64,000 nucleotides of DNA from Bdellovibrio bacteriovorus (GCF_001592745.1 NZ_LUKD01000001.1:2137306-2201305), one strand, 5' to 3'. Counted from the first letter of the stretch, positions 1 to 8,467 are shown. Notes: generated by a model from the letters alone, not told the origin. Numbers and translations are program-made.

Positions 1-15
1 TATTTCCCTATAGAT

Positions 16-1323
16 ATGAGCAAAAAGAAAAAGAAATCTTCAGCCGCGGAAAACCTTATTGAGTCCTTGATGGATGATCTTAAGGATATTCAGGCCGATT
101 CTTCGTATCATGCGGGGCAATCGGAGGATGATTTTTCTGGTCTGCCAACGTTGGAAGATGAAGCTCACCGCGTGGAAAATACCAGCGCGGGAAATAATCT
201 GTGGGACAACTTAGAAAAAGGTTTAGAGAAAGATCTTGATGCCTCTGAGTTTACCGGGGGTGCAGAAGCCTCTTCTGAAGAAGAAGTTCCCGTAGAAGAT
301 TTCGATATGCCCGAAGGCTTTGGTGATTTGCCACCTTCTGAGCGTTTTATGGTCAATGGGGCTCCTACCGCTGAGGAAGAACGCTATCAAGGCCCTTCTG
401 CGGGTGGGGGATACCAGTCTTCCGATGAATTGTTTTCTCCTCCGACGCCGGACCTCTCGTCTGACGATTCATCTTCAGAAGATGAATCTACTCGTCCGGT
501 CTTTAGTGGTCAGGCCAGTGGTGGTGAAGACAAAACGGTTTCCATTCAGCAAGATTTCAATGTGACATCTTCGGTCGCGTCGACAAACTCTGACGCCGAT
601 AAAACTGTGGCTGTTGATGGCTTTGCCAATGCTCGTTTGGGTGCGCGCAAGTCTGCCGATGTGGATGTCAAAGTCAGCGTAGGTAATTTCCGCGGAAGCC
701 GTGGCTCTGCCAACGTAATGACTTCTGTGGATGCCAGCTTAGCTCAGGCCGAGAACCTAAAGCTGGCGCAACAACGCATTCTTGAACTTGAAAAAGAAGT
801 AGAACATCTTCGTGGCGATAATGAAGAATTGGCTTCGGCTGGTGAAATCATTCGTTCTCGCACAGATGAACTGACAGTTCGCATTACGGCTTTAGAAAAA
901 GAAAAAGCCGAGATTCAAGAATCCGCGCAAAGTGAAATTCTTATTTTAAAAGGCAATCTTCAGTACAAAGAAAACGAAGTTGCCAAGGCGCGTATTAAAG
1001 TTGAAGAACTGGAAACTAGACTTAAATCTGACTTTAAAAAGATCCGCGTTCGCGAACGAGAACTTGAAAACCGTCTGGAACTGCTGCGGGCAGAGAAGTC
1101 GGCTCTTGTTCGGTCCAAAGATGAGTATATTTTAGAACAGAAAAGAAAGATTGATCAGCTCTCTCAGGAACTCGATAATTACCGTAAGAAATGTCTTGAG
1201 CTTAACAAGACTATCGAGGCCAACCAAGATCAGGTCAAACGTACAGAGCGTGCTCTGCGTTTAGCCTTGACGAACTTGGAAGCTAAAGAGGAAAGTGCCG
1301 TTCCACTGAAGAAAGCTGAGTAG
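16..1323 (+). CDS. Acidic coiled-coil protein of unknown function
   Basis: Function not recognised. The 435-residue protein has a Lys-rich start, then about 220 acidic, Ser-rich and probably disordered residues with Asp/Glu runs. From about residue 240 to 425 there is a long heptad-like helix rich in Glu, Lys, Leu and Arg, which predicts an extended coiled coil. There is no signal peptide or membrane segment, so it is probably a cytoplasmic scaffold. It is followed one base later by the metallophosphoesterase, so the two are probably cotranscribed. The ATG at 16 has no clear ribosome binding site and the frame stays open to the window edge, so the true start could lie upstream. Confidence 0.8.
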   Translation: MSKKKKKSSAAENLIESLMDDLKDIQADSSYHAGQSEDDFSGLPTLEDEAHRVENTSAGNNLWDNLEKGLEKDLDASEFTGGAEASSEEEVPVEDFDMPEGFGDLPPSERFMVNGAPTAEEERYQGPSAGGGYQSSDELFSPPTPDLSSDDSSSEDESTRPVFSGQASGGEDKTVSIQQDFNVTSSVASTNSDADKTVAVDGFANARLGARKSADVDVKVSVGNFRGSRGSANVMTSVDASLAQAENLKLAQQRILELEKEVEHLRGDNEELASAGEIIRSRTDELTVRITALEKEKAEIQESAQSEILILKGNLQYKENEVAKARIKVEELETRLKSDFKKIRVRERELENRLELLRAEKSALVRSKDEYILEQKRKIDQLSQELDNYRKKCLELNKTIEANQDQVKRTERALRLALTNLEAKEESAVPLKKAE

Positions 1324-1324
1324 T

Positions 1325-2464
1325 ATGGAATCTGCTTCCCCAGAAGAGAGCAACGAGACCGCCGTCGCGGTGAAACCCGCTCCTATTAAAAAAATCAAAG
1401 TGATTGTGAGCGACCTCCATCTGGGGAAAGGTCGTCTATTGGAACAAGGCGGAATCAACTCTTTAGAAGAGTTCTACTATGGGGAAAAGTTGGTGGAGTT
1501 CATCCATTACTATTCTTCGGGTGTGTATCGCGATTACGAAGTGGAACTTATCATAAATGGGGATTTTCTTAACTTTCTGCAGTGTGATTACAAGGGACAT
1601 TTTCTTTCGGTCATCACAGAATCCGTCACTCTGGAAATTTTAAAAGAGATCGTTAAAGGCCACGAAAACGTTTTTAAAGCGTTGGCTGAATTTGCCTCTA
1701 AGCCGAACAACACCGTAACGTACATCGTGGGAAATCACGATCAAGGTATGCTGTGGCCTGCGTGTCGTGCTTACTTAAACCAAGTGATTGGCACGCCTAT
1801 CCGTTATAAAAACATCGTGTACTTCTTTGATGGCGTGCATATTGAGCATGGTCATATGCATGAAGCCGCAAACCGTATGGACCCCAAAAAGTTTTTCCTG
1901 AAGAAAGACCTGGTGGAGCCCATTTTGAATCTGCCTTTTGGTTCCCACTTTTTTTTGGAAGTGGTGTTAAAGATCAAACAACATTATCCGCACGTGGATA
2001 AAATCCGCCCGTTTGGAAAAATGGTGCGCTGGTCTTTGATGAATGAAACCAAAACCATGATTCGCGCGTTTTTCATGGCGCTTTTTTATTTTGCCAAAAG
2101 TGCTTTCATCAAGGATCCACGTCGTCACTATCCGTTGAAGCGCATTATCAAAGTCATTGCGGAAAGTGCGATCTTTCCTGATTTAAGTGAATCGGCGCGT
2201 AAAATTCTTCACGATGACCGCGTGCACACTGTTGTTTTTGGCCACACCCATGTTTACCAATACCGCCAGTGGTCCGAGAATAAAGAATATTTTAACTCGG
2301 GAACATGGACGGAGATCACATCTTTGGATATTGTGTCTCTTGGTAAAATCACAAAGCTTACTTATGTACTGATTGAGTACCCTGAAGACGGTGGTCGCCC
2401 TCGCGGTCGCTTAAAAGAGTGGAAGGGTTATCATCGTATCGAAGAAGACGTTGCGATTTCTTAG
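1325..2464 (+). CDS. Calcineurin-like metallophosphoesterase
   Basis: A 379-residue protein with the metallophosphoesterase motifs in order: SDLHLG (D-x-H) near residue 29, INGDFLNF (GD), VGNHDQG (GNHD), and FGHTHVYQ (GH-x-H) near residue 305, followed by NSGTW. These bind the two catalytic metals. The family includes UDP-2,3-diacylglucosamine hydrolase (LpxH) and other phosphoesterases. This protein is longer than LpxH, with a basic, hydrophobic insert in the middle, so the substrate is not assigned. It starts one base after the upstream coiled-coil gene and has no signal peptide. Confidence 0.85.
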   Translation: MESASPEESNETAVAVKPAPIKKIKVIVSDLHLGKGRLLEQGGINSLEEFYYGEKLVEFIHYYSSGVYRDYEVELIINGDFLNFLQCDYKGHFLSVITESVTLEILKEIVKGHENVFKALAEFASKPNNTVTYIVGNHDQGMLWPACRAYLNQVIGTPIRYKNIVYFFDGVHIEHGHMHEAANRMDPKKFFLKKDLVEPILNLPFGSHFFLEVVLKIKQHYPHVDKIRPFGKMVRWSLMNETKTMIRAFFMALFYFAKSAFIKDPRRHYPLKRIIKVIAESAIFPDLSESARKILHDDRVHTVVFGHTHVYQYRQWSENKEYFNSGTWTEITSLDIVSLGKITKLTYVLIEYPEDGGRPRGRLKEWKGYHRIEEDVAIS

Positions 2465-2485
2465 AGGCCAACTATACTGGCCTCT
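2463..2485. other. 8-bp inverted repeat between phosphoesterase and pgi
   Basis: AGAGGCCA and TGGCCTCT flank a 7-nt loop and overlap the TAG stop of the phosphoesterase gene. There is no T-tract after it, so it is more likely a weak processing or attenuation hairpin than a full terminator. The pgi start follows 20 bases later. Confidence 0.45.
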
Positions 2486-2504
2486 CTTACAATGAGGCGG
2501 ACGT

Positions 2505-3722
2505 ATGTTGGAAATAGTTCAAGCTGGTCATAAACTCGATGATTCCATCCTGCAAAAGTGCCAGGAATCTCTAAAAATCTTTTTACACCGGAAGGACATT
2601 GGCTTCCCTCAATTGGTCGAGCGCATTCCTTTGTGGCAGCAATCTCACAAAGTCGGTCAAGAATTCAGCCGCCGCTTTAAACAGTTGGTAGTTGTCGGTC
2701 TTGGTGGAAGCTCACTAGGCAATCGTGTATTGGCTGAAGTCTTCCGCGCGAAGAACATGTTCTTCGTCGACAACGTCGATGCTTTGGAATTTGAAACTTT
2801 GATGGAGGAACTGGGTGATCTGAAAGAGGTCGGTTGGGTTTTCATTTCTAAAAGTGGAACGACAATTGAATCTTTATGCTCTCTTGAATTCATCGATCAG
2901 ATATACAAGCAAGAAAATCTAAATCTGGCTTCTCAAAGTGTTGTTATCTCTGAAAGCAAAGACAATACGCTTGTTCAATGGGCTAAAAAGAATGACATTC
3001 CAATGTGTGAAATCCCCGTAGACGTTGGGGGACGTTTTTCTGTTTTATCACCTGTTGGAATGATGCCCGCAGCTTATCTTGGATTGGATCTTGAAAAGTT
3101 TCGCGTGGGCGCGATGCGTGCTTTGCAAGACACGGCCCTTGTCACTCAGACAATGGCGCAAGTGGCGCAAAGTTATAAGCGTGAAGAGTGGATCACTCTT
3201 TTGTGGTTCTATGGTTCACGTTTAAAAAACTTCGGAGCTTGGTTTCAGCAATTGTGGGCGGAGTCTTTAGGCAAAGCGCACGGTCGGGATGGTGGTCCCG
3301 CAGCTCGTGCCAGCACTCCGATGTCCGCAGTGGGAGCTTCTGATCAGCACTCCATCTTGCAACAAGTGATGGAAGGTCATCGCGATAAGTTTGTGATCTT
3401 CATGCGCATCGAAGAAGCGGAAGCAGGATCGCAGCGTTTGAAAAAAGCACAGTTCAATGAAACCAAGGATCTTGAAGGTCGCACGATGGGTGAGCTCTTG
3501 AGGGCAGAAGCTTTGGCCACACAAGAGGCACTTACTCAGAACGGAGTGTCGACATTGACTCTTAAGACGAAGGTCTTAGACGAACATACGTTAGGTTACA
3601 TGTTCATGTTCTGGGAACTCGTTGTTGCCGGCCTGGGTGAATACTTGCAGATCGACGCCTTCAACCAACCAGGTGTAGAGCTAGGCAAGAGACTAGCGAA
3701 AGAGAAATTGAAGAAAGCTTGA
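2505..3722 (+). CDS. pgi: Glucose-6-phosphate isomerase
   Basis: Interconverts glucose-6-phosphate and fructose-6-phosphate. The 405 residues carry the family signatures: GLGGSSLGNR (residues 65-74), SKSGTT (115-120) for phosphate binding, QLWAESLGK with the catalytic Glu, QHSILQ with the catalytic His, and QPGVELGK with the C-terminal catalytic Lys. It is short compared with the roughly 550-residue enterobacterial enzyme and nearer the compact Gram-positive type. With eno later in the window it is one of two glycolytic genes here. It lies directly upstream of the diguanylate cyclase gene. Confidence 0.95.
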   Translation: MLEIVQAGHKLDDSILQKCQESLKIFLHRKDIGFPQLVERIPLWQQSHKVGQEFSRRFKQLVVVGLGGSSLGNRVLAEVFRAKNMFFVDNVDALEFETLMEELGDLKEVGWVFISKSGTTIESLCSLEFIDQIYKQENLNLASQSVVISESKDNTLVQWAKKNDIPMCEIPVDVGGRFSVLSPVGMMPAAYLGLDLEKFRVGAMRALQDTALVTQTMAQVAQSYKREEWITLLWFYGSRLKNFGAWFQQLWAESLGKAHGRDGGPAARASTPMSAVGASDQHSILQQVMEGHRDKFVIFMRIEEAEAGSQRLKKAQFNETKDLEGRTMGELLRAEALATQEALTQNGVSTLTLKTKVLDEHTLGYMFMFWELVVAGLGEYLQIDAFNQPGVELGKRLAKEKLKKA

Positions 3723-3759
3723 TTGTCATCAGTCGTAGAGGAGACTTATACTTTCCTCT

Positions 3760-4695
3760 ATGGCTCACAACGATGATTCTTCCAATGACAACTTAGAAAA
3801 AACCAGTATTGTCGCCAGTGACACTTTCCGTGGTCGTCTGAAAGAGGCCGACGAAGTTCCACCGGCGATTGTTGTTTTGATTGGTCCTCCTGGATACGTG
3901 GGGAAGCAATATCCTATCACCGCGAACGATATCGTGATCGGCCGCTCGGTGGAAAGCCAAGTTTATATCGACGATAAAAGTTTAAGTCGTTCCCATGCCA
4001 AATTTGCTGTCAATGGCAGTGAAGTGTCGGTGATTGACTTGGGTTCTACAAATAAAACCATCGTGAATGGTCAAGTCATCCCGCCATTGGCTTCATGTCT
4101 TTTAAAAAATAACGACCAAATTAAAACCGGCAATGTCATCTTCAAATTCCTTGAAAAAGGAAGCATCGAAGCGATGACAAATGCGGCTATGTACGAGCGC
4201 GCTCAAAAAGACGCTTTAACAGGCGCGCATTCTAAAGGAGCCCTTCTTGAAAAGGGACCCGAGGCGATGAAACGGGCTGAAGTTTTAAACGAGCCGTTGA
4301 GCCTTGTGACATTCGATATTGATCACTTTAAGAAAATCAATGATAACTACGGTCATCCCGGTGGGGACCACGTTCTTAAAGAGTTGTGCCGGATTGTCAT
4401 CACTAAATTAATTCGCTCTAATGACTTTTTCGCTCGTTATGGTGGAGAGGAATTCGTTCTTCTTCTCTCTGGTTCTCCGTCAAAGACAGCCGGTGAGGTG
4501 GGAGAGCGTATTCGCCAAACAATTGAAGCTCATGAGTTCGTTTTTGAAAATAAAAAGATTCCTGTCACAATTTCCGTGGGCGTAGCCACAAAATTACCGC
4601 AAGAAACTGAGTGGACTCAGATCTACGACCGCGCAGATAAGGCTCTCTATCAGTCGAAGCAGGGTGGACGTAACCGGGTCACGATTGCTCCATAA
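3760..4695 (+). CDS. dgcB: FHA-GGDEF diguanylate cyclase, DgcB-like
   Basis: Makes cyclic di-GMP from two GTP. The order is a short N-terminal tail (residues 1-35) with Thr15 and Thr22, an FHA domain (about 38-130) with G61-R62, S76-x-S78-H79 and N98 for phosphothreonine binding, then a GGDEF domain (about 150-311). The active site is GGEEF (228-232). An RxxD inhibitory site (RSND, 219-222) lies exactly five residues before it, so product inhibition is expected. Domain order, tail and neighbouring ECF sigma gene match DgcB (Bd0742) of B. bacteriovorus, which is known to be needed for prey invasion. The symbol is inferred from that similarity and synteny. Confidence 0.9.
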   Translation: MAHNDDSSNDNLEKTSIVASDTFRGRLKEADEVPPAIVVLIGPPGYVGKQYPITANDIVIGRSVESQVYIDDKSLSRSHAKFAVNGSEVSVIDLGSTNKTIVNGQVIPPLASCLLKNNDQIKTGNVIFKFLEKGSIEAMTNAAMYERAQKDALTGAHSKGALLEKGPEAMKRAEVLNEPLSLVTFDIDHFKKINDNYGHPGGDHVLKELCRIVITKLIRSNDFFARYGGEEFVLLLSGSPSKTAGEVGERIRQTIEAHEFVFENKKIPVTISVGVATKLPQETEWTQIYDRADKALYQSKQGGRNRVTIAP

Positions 4696-4705
4696 ATTTC
4701 CGCGA

Positions 4706-4731
4706 AAAAGCCTCCAATTCGGAGGCTTTTT
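4706..4731 (+). terminator. Rho-independent terminator after dgcB-like gene
   Basis: Stem GCCTCC/GGAGGC extended by A:T pairs, loop AATTC, then a T run. It sits 11 bases after the stop. Confidence 0.85.
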
Positions 4732-4854
4732 ACTTTGACCCAATGCGGGTACAAAAAATGGCGCTCTTTTGAAAGAACCTCCTGGGAAGAGAATTCTCTT
4801 ACCGTCTGAGGCAAGATTTGTTAAGACTTCTTCCGAAACATTCGGAGGAATGCC

Positions 4855-5238
4855 ATGAAACTTAGCGCTGCTCTTATCACTCTTTTGACTGCGTTTTCAG
4901 CTCAAGCTCAAACACCGGTAGTTCATGCAGTTTGCACAGGAAAAATTGATGATATCCAAGTTGTGTTTGAAATCCGTGACACTTATGCCGTCACTTTAAA
5001 GCAAGGCCTTTTGACTATCGGCGAAGATACAATCAGCCTGCACTGTCGTGACAGCAAGAAATCAAAGCTGGCCGATAAAACTTCCGTATATCAGTGTAAA
5101 GAGTCTCGCAAAGGCGACGGTAAACTTCTTGTGGAAGTTGAGCGCGGAGTCACAGGTCATTTGATCGCGAACATCCAACGCGAACAAATCTACCCAATGC
5201 CACCAGCATCCTTGGGTTCTTTGCTTTGTCTTGAATAA
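4855..5238 (+). CDS. Small secreted protein, unknown
   Basis: Not recognised. The 127-residue protein has a clear signal peptide (MKLSAALITLLTAFSAQAQ, cleavage after an A-Q-A-type site) and four later cysteines, suggesting an oxidised periplasmic or exported domain. The start is supported by a CGGAGGA ribosome binding site. It is probably monocistronic, lying between terminators at 4706-4731 and 5279-5305. Confidence 0.75.
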   Translation: MKLSAALITLLTAFSAQAQTPVVHAVCTGKIDDIQVVFEIRDTYAVTLKQGLLTIGEDTISLHCRDSKKSKLADKTSVYQCKESRKGDGKLLVEVERGVTGHLIANIQREQIYPMPPASLGSLLCLE

Positions 5239-5278
5239 TTATTTGAATCAGAAATGAGTTTTGATTCCTATGTGTGTT

Positions 5279-5305
5279 GGGCCTCTGAAAAGAGGCCCTT
5301 TTTTT
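5279..5305. terminator. Bidirectional terminator between convergent genes
   Basis: GGGCCTCT, loop GAAA, AGAGGCCC, then seven T on the plus strand. It lies between the converging genes ending at 5238 and 5313. The plus-strand T-tract makes it strongest for the small secreted protein. Confidence 0.9.
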
Positions 5306-5312
5306 GCCCAGA

Positions 5313-6059
5313 TTATTTTTCTTCAATCAGGCTTAGCACAGTCCAACGTAAGGGAATACCGAAGGCGAACTCTTTAAAGTCTTCGCGGCTGACGGGACGA
5401 ACTAAGTTCCCAGAGCCGGCTTGAAGCCAACTGTAGCGTGTCGGACTTTCTGGATCGATCACACCAATCAGTCCTTTTTCTTTATCTGCAAAAACCTTCA
5501 GGACGAAATGGTTTCCTCGTACGGGAGGGTTGTCATTAAGCATGTCATCAGGAAAAGGGATGTCTCGTCTCGGAGGAAAGCGTCCCCCGCGGCCTGCAGG
5601 ACTTTGTGGGCGAATTTCAGTATAGTTCAACATCAAGATCTGAACTTTGTCTGACCAAACTTCATCGATATTAAAATTCGTGCGGCCTTTGATAACGAAG
5701 TCTCGCTTGATATTCAATTTAGTATCAAGAATCTTTAAAAAGCGAACCAAGTCCGTTTCAAGCAATCCGCGATTGATCTCTATATAATGAGGGCGCAGCG
5801 CTTCTCCGGTTTCTTTAATAAGCTCTACCAACTCCTCTTTAGAAAATGTTTGTGCCTGAAGCTGCAACCAGTTCGCGGCACTGGTAGGACCACATAAAGA
5901 GCTCGATTGGTTAGCCGGAATCACGCCGCGATCATAAAAAAGTTCATCTTTTTGATCGAGCATAAGGTGGCGAAGTGCACCTTCTTCCGGAAGAGCTTGA
6001 GCTAGTGACGCCGACCCCCAAAAGAACACTGCGGTTAGTAAAAGTCCGATATTTTTCAT
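5313..6059 (-). CDS. Secreted C39-like papain-fold cysteine peptidase
   Basis: A 248-residue protein with an N-terminal signal peptide (MKNIGLLLTAVFFWGSASLAQA). CGPTSAANWLQ holds a Cys with the C-G-P-T/A-S pattern of C39-like peptidases. NHFVLKV supplies the His near residue 190 and IDPESPTRYS a following Asp, so a Cys-His-Asp triad is present. C39-like enzymes are papain-fold proteases or peptide hydrolases; here the signal peptide points to the periplasm or export. The substrate is unknown. Confidence 0.75.
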   Translation of the reverse strand: MKNIGLLLTAVFFWGSASLAQALPEEGALRHLMLDQKDELFYDRGVIPANQSSSLCGPTSAANWLQLQAQTFSKEELVELIKETGEALRPHYIEINRGLLETDLVRFLKILDTKLNIKRDFVIKGRTNFNIDEVWSDKVQILMLNYTEIRPQSPAGRGGRFPPRRDIPFPDDMLNDNPPVRGNHFVLKVFADKEKGLIGVIDPESPTRYSWLQAGSGNLVRPVSREDFKEFAFGIPLRWTVLSLIEEK

Positions 6060-6387
6060 GAGCGCAGTTTTAACAGACTTCCACTATTTCCCACAGAGGG
6101 CCCCGGTCCTTTCAGAAATCTTTCCAGTGTCGTCGTGTTCCTAGACCAAGGCCCGGACCCATAAGTTTTGCTAATGCGTGTTATAACAAAATGCGTAATT
6201 CCTAAATTATTTCATATATTTAGAGCCATTTTGACCACCTTTCTTCGGCATCAACGTTGCATTAACGAAACAGTGTAGGCAGCGCGGGTTTGGGGGCGAA
6301 TTTACCGCGAGCTGAGGGGGGCCAGGCGGCTTCACTGGGAAAAAAATTCAGAACGTTAACCGAATTTAGACAGAAGCGAGTCAAAGT
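6060..6387. other. Intergenic region upstream of the ECF sigma operon
   Basis: This 328-bp gap separates two divergent genes and must carry promoters for both. I see no confident -35/-10 pair, no ORF with a ribosome binding site and no strong hairpin. A GA-rich stretch precedes the sigma gene; its ribosome binding site is weak (GCGAG). Confidence 0.5.
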
Positions 6388-7008
6388 ATGGAGAGAGATC
6401 TTTTAGTATCGGATCTTGAACTGGTTGAAAAAGTAAAGTCTGGTGACAGACGCTCTTTTTCCGAACTCGTGAAACGACATCAAAGAAGTGTGCTGCGACT
6501 GAGTTTGAGGTTTGTGAAGGACATGGACACGGCGGAAGATGTGACGCAAGAAGCGTTCATCAAAGCTTACGAGAAGCTGAACTCTTTCGAGGGCAGAGCT
6601 TCTTTTAAAAGCTGGTTGTTTCAGATTGCTGTGAATACAGCACGAAACAAAATCCGCGAGTGGAAAAGGGATACCGTCGACATAGATGATGTGCAGCTGG
6701 CAGTGGATGCTGAAGCTGAAACAACTCTGGTTCACACGGCGGTGGCTGACATCCTTCAGCAAGAGGTGGAGAAATTACCCTTCAAACAAAAAACAGCGTT
6801 GGTCCTTCGTGTTTACGAAGACCTTAGCTTTAACGAGATTGCCGATATTATGGAGTGTCCTTACGACACTGCGAAGGCGAATTACCGCCACGCTCTCCTT
6901 AAACTTCGTCAAACTTTTGAGCAAAAAGCAGAGCTCAAAAATTGGACGGAAGAAGTAGGTGGTTTCTTTATGGAAGTGAATCAAAGATTTGCGGAAGCAG
7001 AAGGATAA
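6388..7008 (+). CDS. ECF (RpoE-like) RNA polymerase sigma factor
   Basis: A 206-residue sigma-70 family protein of the extracytoplasmic-function type. Region 2 is at about 14-95, with DMDTAEDVTQEAFIKAYEKL for core binding and GRASFKSWLFQIAVNTARN for -10 recognition. Region 4 is at about 125-180, with LPFKQKTALVLRVYEDLSFNEIADIMECPYDTAKANYRHALLKL cut here by domain as a helix-turn-helix for -35 recognition. It heads an operon with a probable anti-sigma gene three bases downstream and a Spy-like periplasmic protein. Position near the dgcB-like gene matches RpoE-like Bd0743 of B. bacteriovorus, implicated in stress control; that equivalence is inferred. Confidence 0.92.
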   Translation: MERDLLVSDLELVEKVKSGDRRSFSELVKRHQRSVLRLSLRFVKDMDTAEDVTQEAFIKAYEKLNSFEGRASFKSWLFQIAVNTARNKIREWKRDTVDIDDVQLAVDAEAETTLVHTAVADILQQEVEKLPFKQKTALVLRVYEDLSFNEIADIMECPYDTAKANYRHALLKLRQTFEQKAELKNWTEEVGGFFMEVNQRFAEAEG

Positions 7009-7011
7009 TCA

Positions 7012-7482
7012 ATGGATCGTATGGATCGATTAGATAAAGTTCGAAAAGGACTTAAGAAAGCCGATGATCTTGAACTCCCGATGAATGAAGATTTCTTCAA
7101 TCGTCTGCACGACAAGATCATGGCCGAGGTCGAGGAGACGGCCATCGCGCCAGCTCCGGTGTTGATGACACCACGAAATCTTTTGCGCTCTCACTGGAGA
7201 GGATGGCTTTATCCGGCAGGCGGTGTAACATCTCTTTTTATTTTGGCGTCACTCTTGTTGACTCAGGTGTCAAAAGTTAACCAGTCCATGCAACGTGTTG
7301 GATTATTGAGCGATGGTCATGAAAGAATTGTAGCTGAGGCCTTGTTGTCCCCAGAAGACTTGTCCCAGACTTTAATCAGCACTCAGAGCGAATCTGATTT
7401 TTATATGGACGTAGCTCGCGAATCATTCGAAAATTTATCAGGATCTAAATTCAATAAAATTATGGGTGAAAGCGGACGCTAA
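7012..7482 (+). CDS. Probable anti-sigma factor, single-pass membrane protein
   Basis: A 156-residue protein starting three bases after the sigma gene. Residues 1-60 are charged and cytoplasmic. A single hydrophobic segment lies at about 66-86 (GWLYPAGGVTSLFILASLLL), followed by a soluble periplasmic region of about 70 residues. This architecture and position are typical of membrane anti-sigma factors, but no zinc-binding HxxxCxxC motif is visible, so it is not a classic ZAS protein. The role is inferred from context. Confidence 0.7.
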   Translation: MDRMDRLDKVRKGLKKADDLELPMNEDFFNRLHDKIMAEVEETAIAPAPVLMTPRNLLRSHWRGWLYPAGGVTSLFILASLLLTQVSKVNQSMQRVGLLSDGHERIVAEALLSPEDLSQTLISTQSESDFYMDVARESFENLSGSKFNKIMGESGR

Positions 7483-7502
7483 TCACCCATTGTCGGGTGA
7501 TT
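7481..7502. promoter_or_regulatory. Hairpin masking the start region of the Spy-like gene
   Basis: AATCACCC and GGGTGATT form a perfect 8-bp stem with a 6-nt loop. The left arm includes the stop codon of the anti-sigma gene. The right arm holds the GGTGA Shine-Dalgarno-like sequence and the GTG at 7497. Ribosomes finishing the upstream gene would open it, suggesting translational coupling. Confidence 0.6.
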
Positions 7503-7505
7503 AAA

Positions 7506-7988
7506 GTGCGTTTGATTTTTCTTTTCACTATTTCAGTTTTGTTTTCCACGTCGTTGGTTTCCGCTGCGTCTGCGGCGGAAAAGCGCAATCAGTTGGAAGA
7601 GTTGCTTATTTGGAAAATGAGTGACGAATTAAAGCTGACTCCGGTGGAAGAAAAAAAGTTCACCGACATCGTTAAAAGCCTGAATCAAAAAAAAGCCGAC
7701 CTCAATCACGAGTTGCAAGCTTCTGTCGAAAAAATGCAGAAAGCAACATCCGCAAAATTTAAAGAGGATGAACTTTCAAAGTATCGTAAAACTTTGCAAA
7801 GTTACGGACGTGTGGGGGAAGAAGAGTTTGATAAATTGAAACCGCTTCTAGGTTCCGAGCGTATGGCTCAGTATTTGGTAATCAAGCAGGATTTAACAAA
7901 CAGAATCAAGTCCATGCTGGCAAATCCTGAAAGCAATGGCAAAGGAAGCAAATCGCTTCCTTCACCAAAACTTATCGAAGAAAAATAA
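7506..7988 (+). CDS. Periplasmic Spy/CpxP-like helical protein
   Basis: About 160 residues with a signal peptide (MRLIFLFTISVLFSTSLVSA) and an all-helical, Lys/Glu-rich mature part. The segment SDELKLTPVEEKKF resembles the LTxxQ-type motif of Spy/CpxP periplasmic chaperones and stress sensors. As third gene behind an ECF sigma factor and its probable anti-sigma, it may sense or relieve envelope stress. Start: a GTG at 7497 is possible, but GTG 7506 has a GGTGA Shine-Dalgarno at good spacing and gives a cleaner signal peptide, so I chose it. Confidence 0.75.
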   Translation: MRLIFLFTISVLFSTSLVSAASAAEKRNQLEELLIWKMSDELKLTPVEEKKFTDIVKSLNQKKADLNHELQASVEKMQKATSAKFKEDELSKYRKTLQSYGRVGEEEFDKLKPLLGSERMAQYLVIKQDLTNRIKSMLANPESNGKGSKSLPSPKLIEEK

Positions 7989-8276
7989 TTAGTTGCAGTC
8001 AGAGTAGTTTTTGCCTGAACGGATGCAAGCTTCAAACTCAGAACGATCTGGGCCCGCTGCTTTTGCGCACAATTGGATAGCGTCAGCGTAATTGATGCCG
8101 TTGTTCTGTCTGATGATTTCAGAAACGTTGCAAGTCGCTTCACCCAAACGGCAAAGCTGAGTTGCTAGTTCACGGTTACCGTGAGTCTTTTGCATCATTT
8201 CAGAGACACAGTTAGAAGCTGCGTTTGCAGCAGAAAAAGAAAGTACAACAGCTACCATAGTGATTAGTTGTTTCAT
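7989..8276 (-). CDS. Small secreted Cys-rich protein, unknown
   Basis: A 95-residue protein with signal peptide MKQLITMVAVVLSFSAANA and six cysteines in the roughly 76-residue mature part (C-V-S, C-R, C-N, C-A, C-I, C-N), suggesting disulphide bonds. I do not recognise the family. The start at 8276 follows an AAAGGAG ribosome binding site; a longer reading frame upstream lacks one. It converges on the Spy-like gene with no gap. Confidence 0.75.
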   Translation of the reverse strand: MKQLITMVAVVLSFSAANAASNCVSEMMQKTHGNRELATQLCRLGEATCNVSEIIRQNNGINYADAIQLCAKAAGPDRSEFEACIRSGKNYSDCN

Positions 8277-8318
8277 GGGTTTCTCCTTTAGATGCCGCCT
8301 GGGTATCAAGGAGAAAAA

Positions 8319-8390
8319 ATGATGTCTATGTGGAAAATCGTAATATTCGGACTCGTGGAACACTTTAAAGGTAAAACAGAAGTTTATTAG
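8319..8390 (+). CDS. Candidate 23-residue microprotein
   Basis: ATG at 8319 follows AAGGAG with five spacer bases. The product MMSMWKIVIFGLVEHFKGKT plus three residues begins with a short hydrophobic helix and ends charged, like many membrane-associated microproteins. It is divergent from the small Cys-rich protein gene. The only evidence is the strong ribosome binding site and peptide character; chance is possible. Confidence 0.35.
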   Translation: MMSMWKIVIFGLVEHFKGKTEVY

Positions 8391-8394
8391 GTCT

Positions 8395-8430
8395 GGGAAA
8401 TGTTTCGCCTTTTACGGCGGAACACTTCCC
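8395..8430. other. Intergenic hairpin
   Basis: GGGAA and TTCCC, with inner CGCC/GGCG pairs around a TTTTAC loop, form an imperfect stem between the candidate microprotein and the Gln-rich small gene. No T-tract follows on either strand, so it is not a standard terminator. Confidence 0.4.
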
Positions 8431-8467
8431 ATGACATTATCTCAGAAAATTTCGTGGAACAGCTTTG

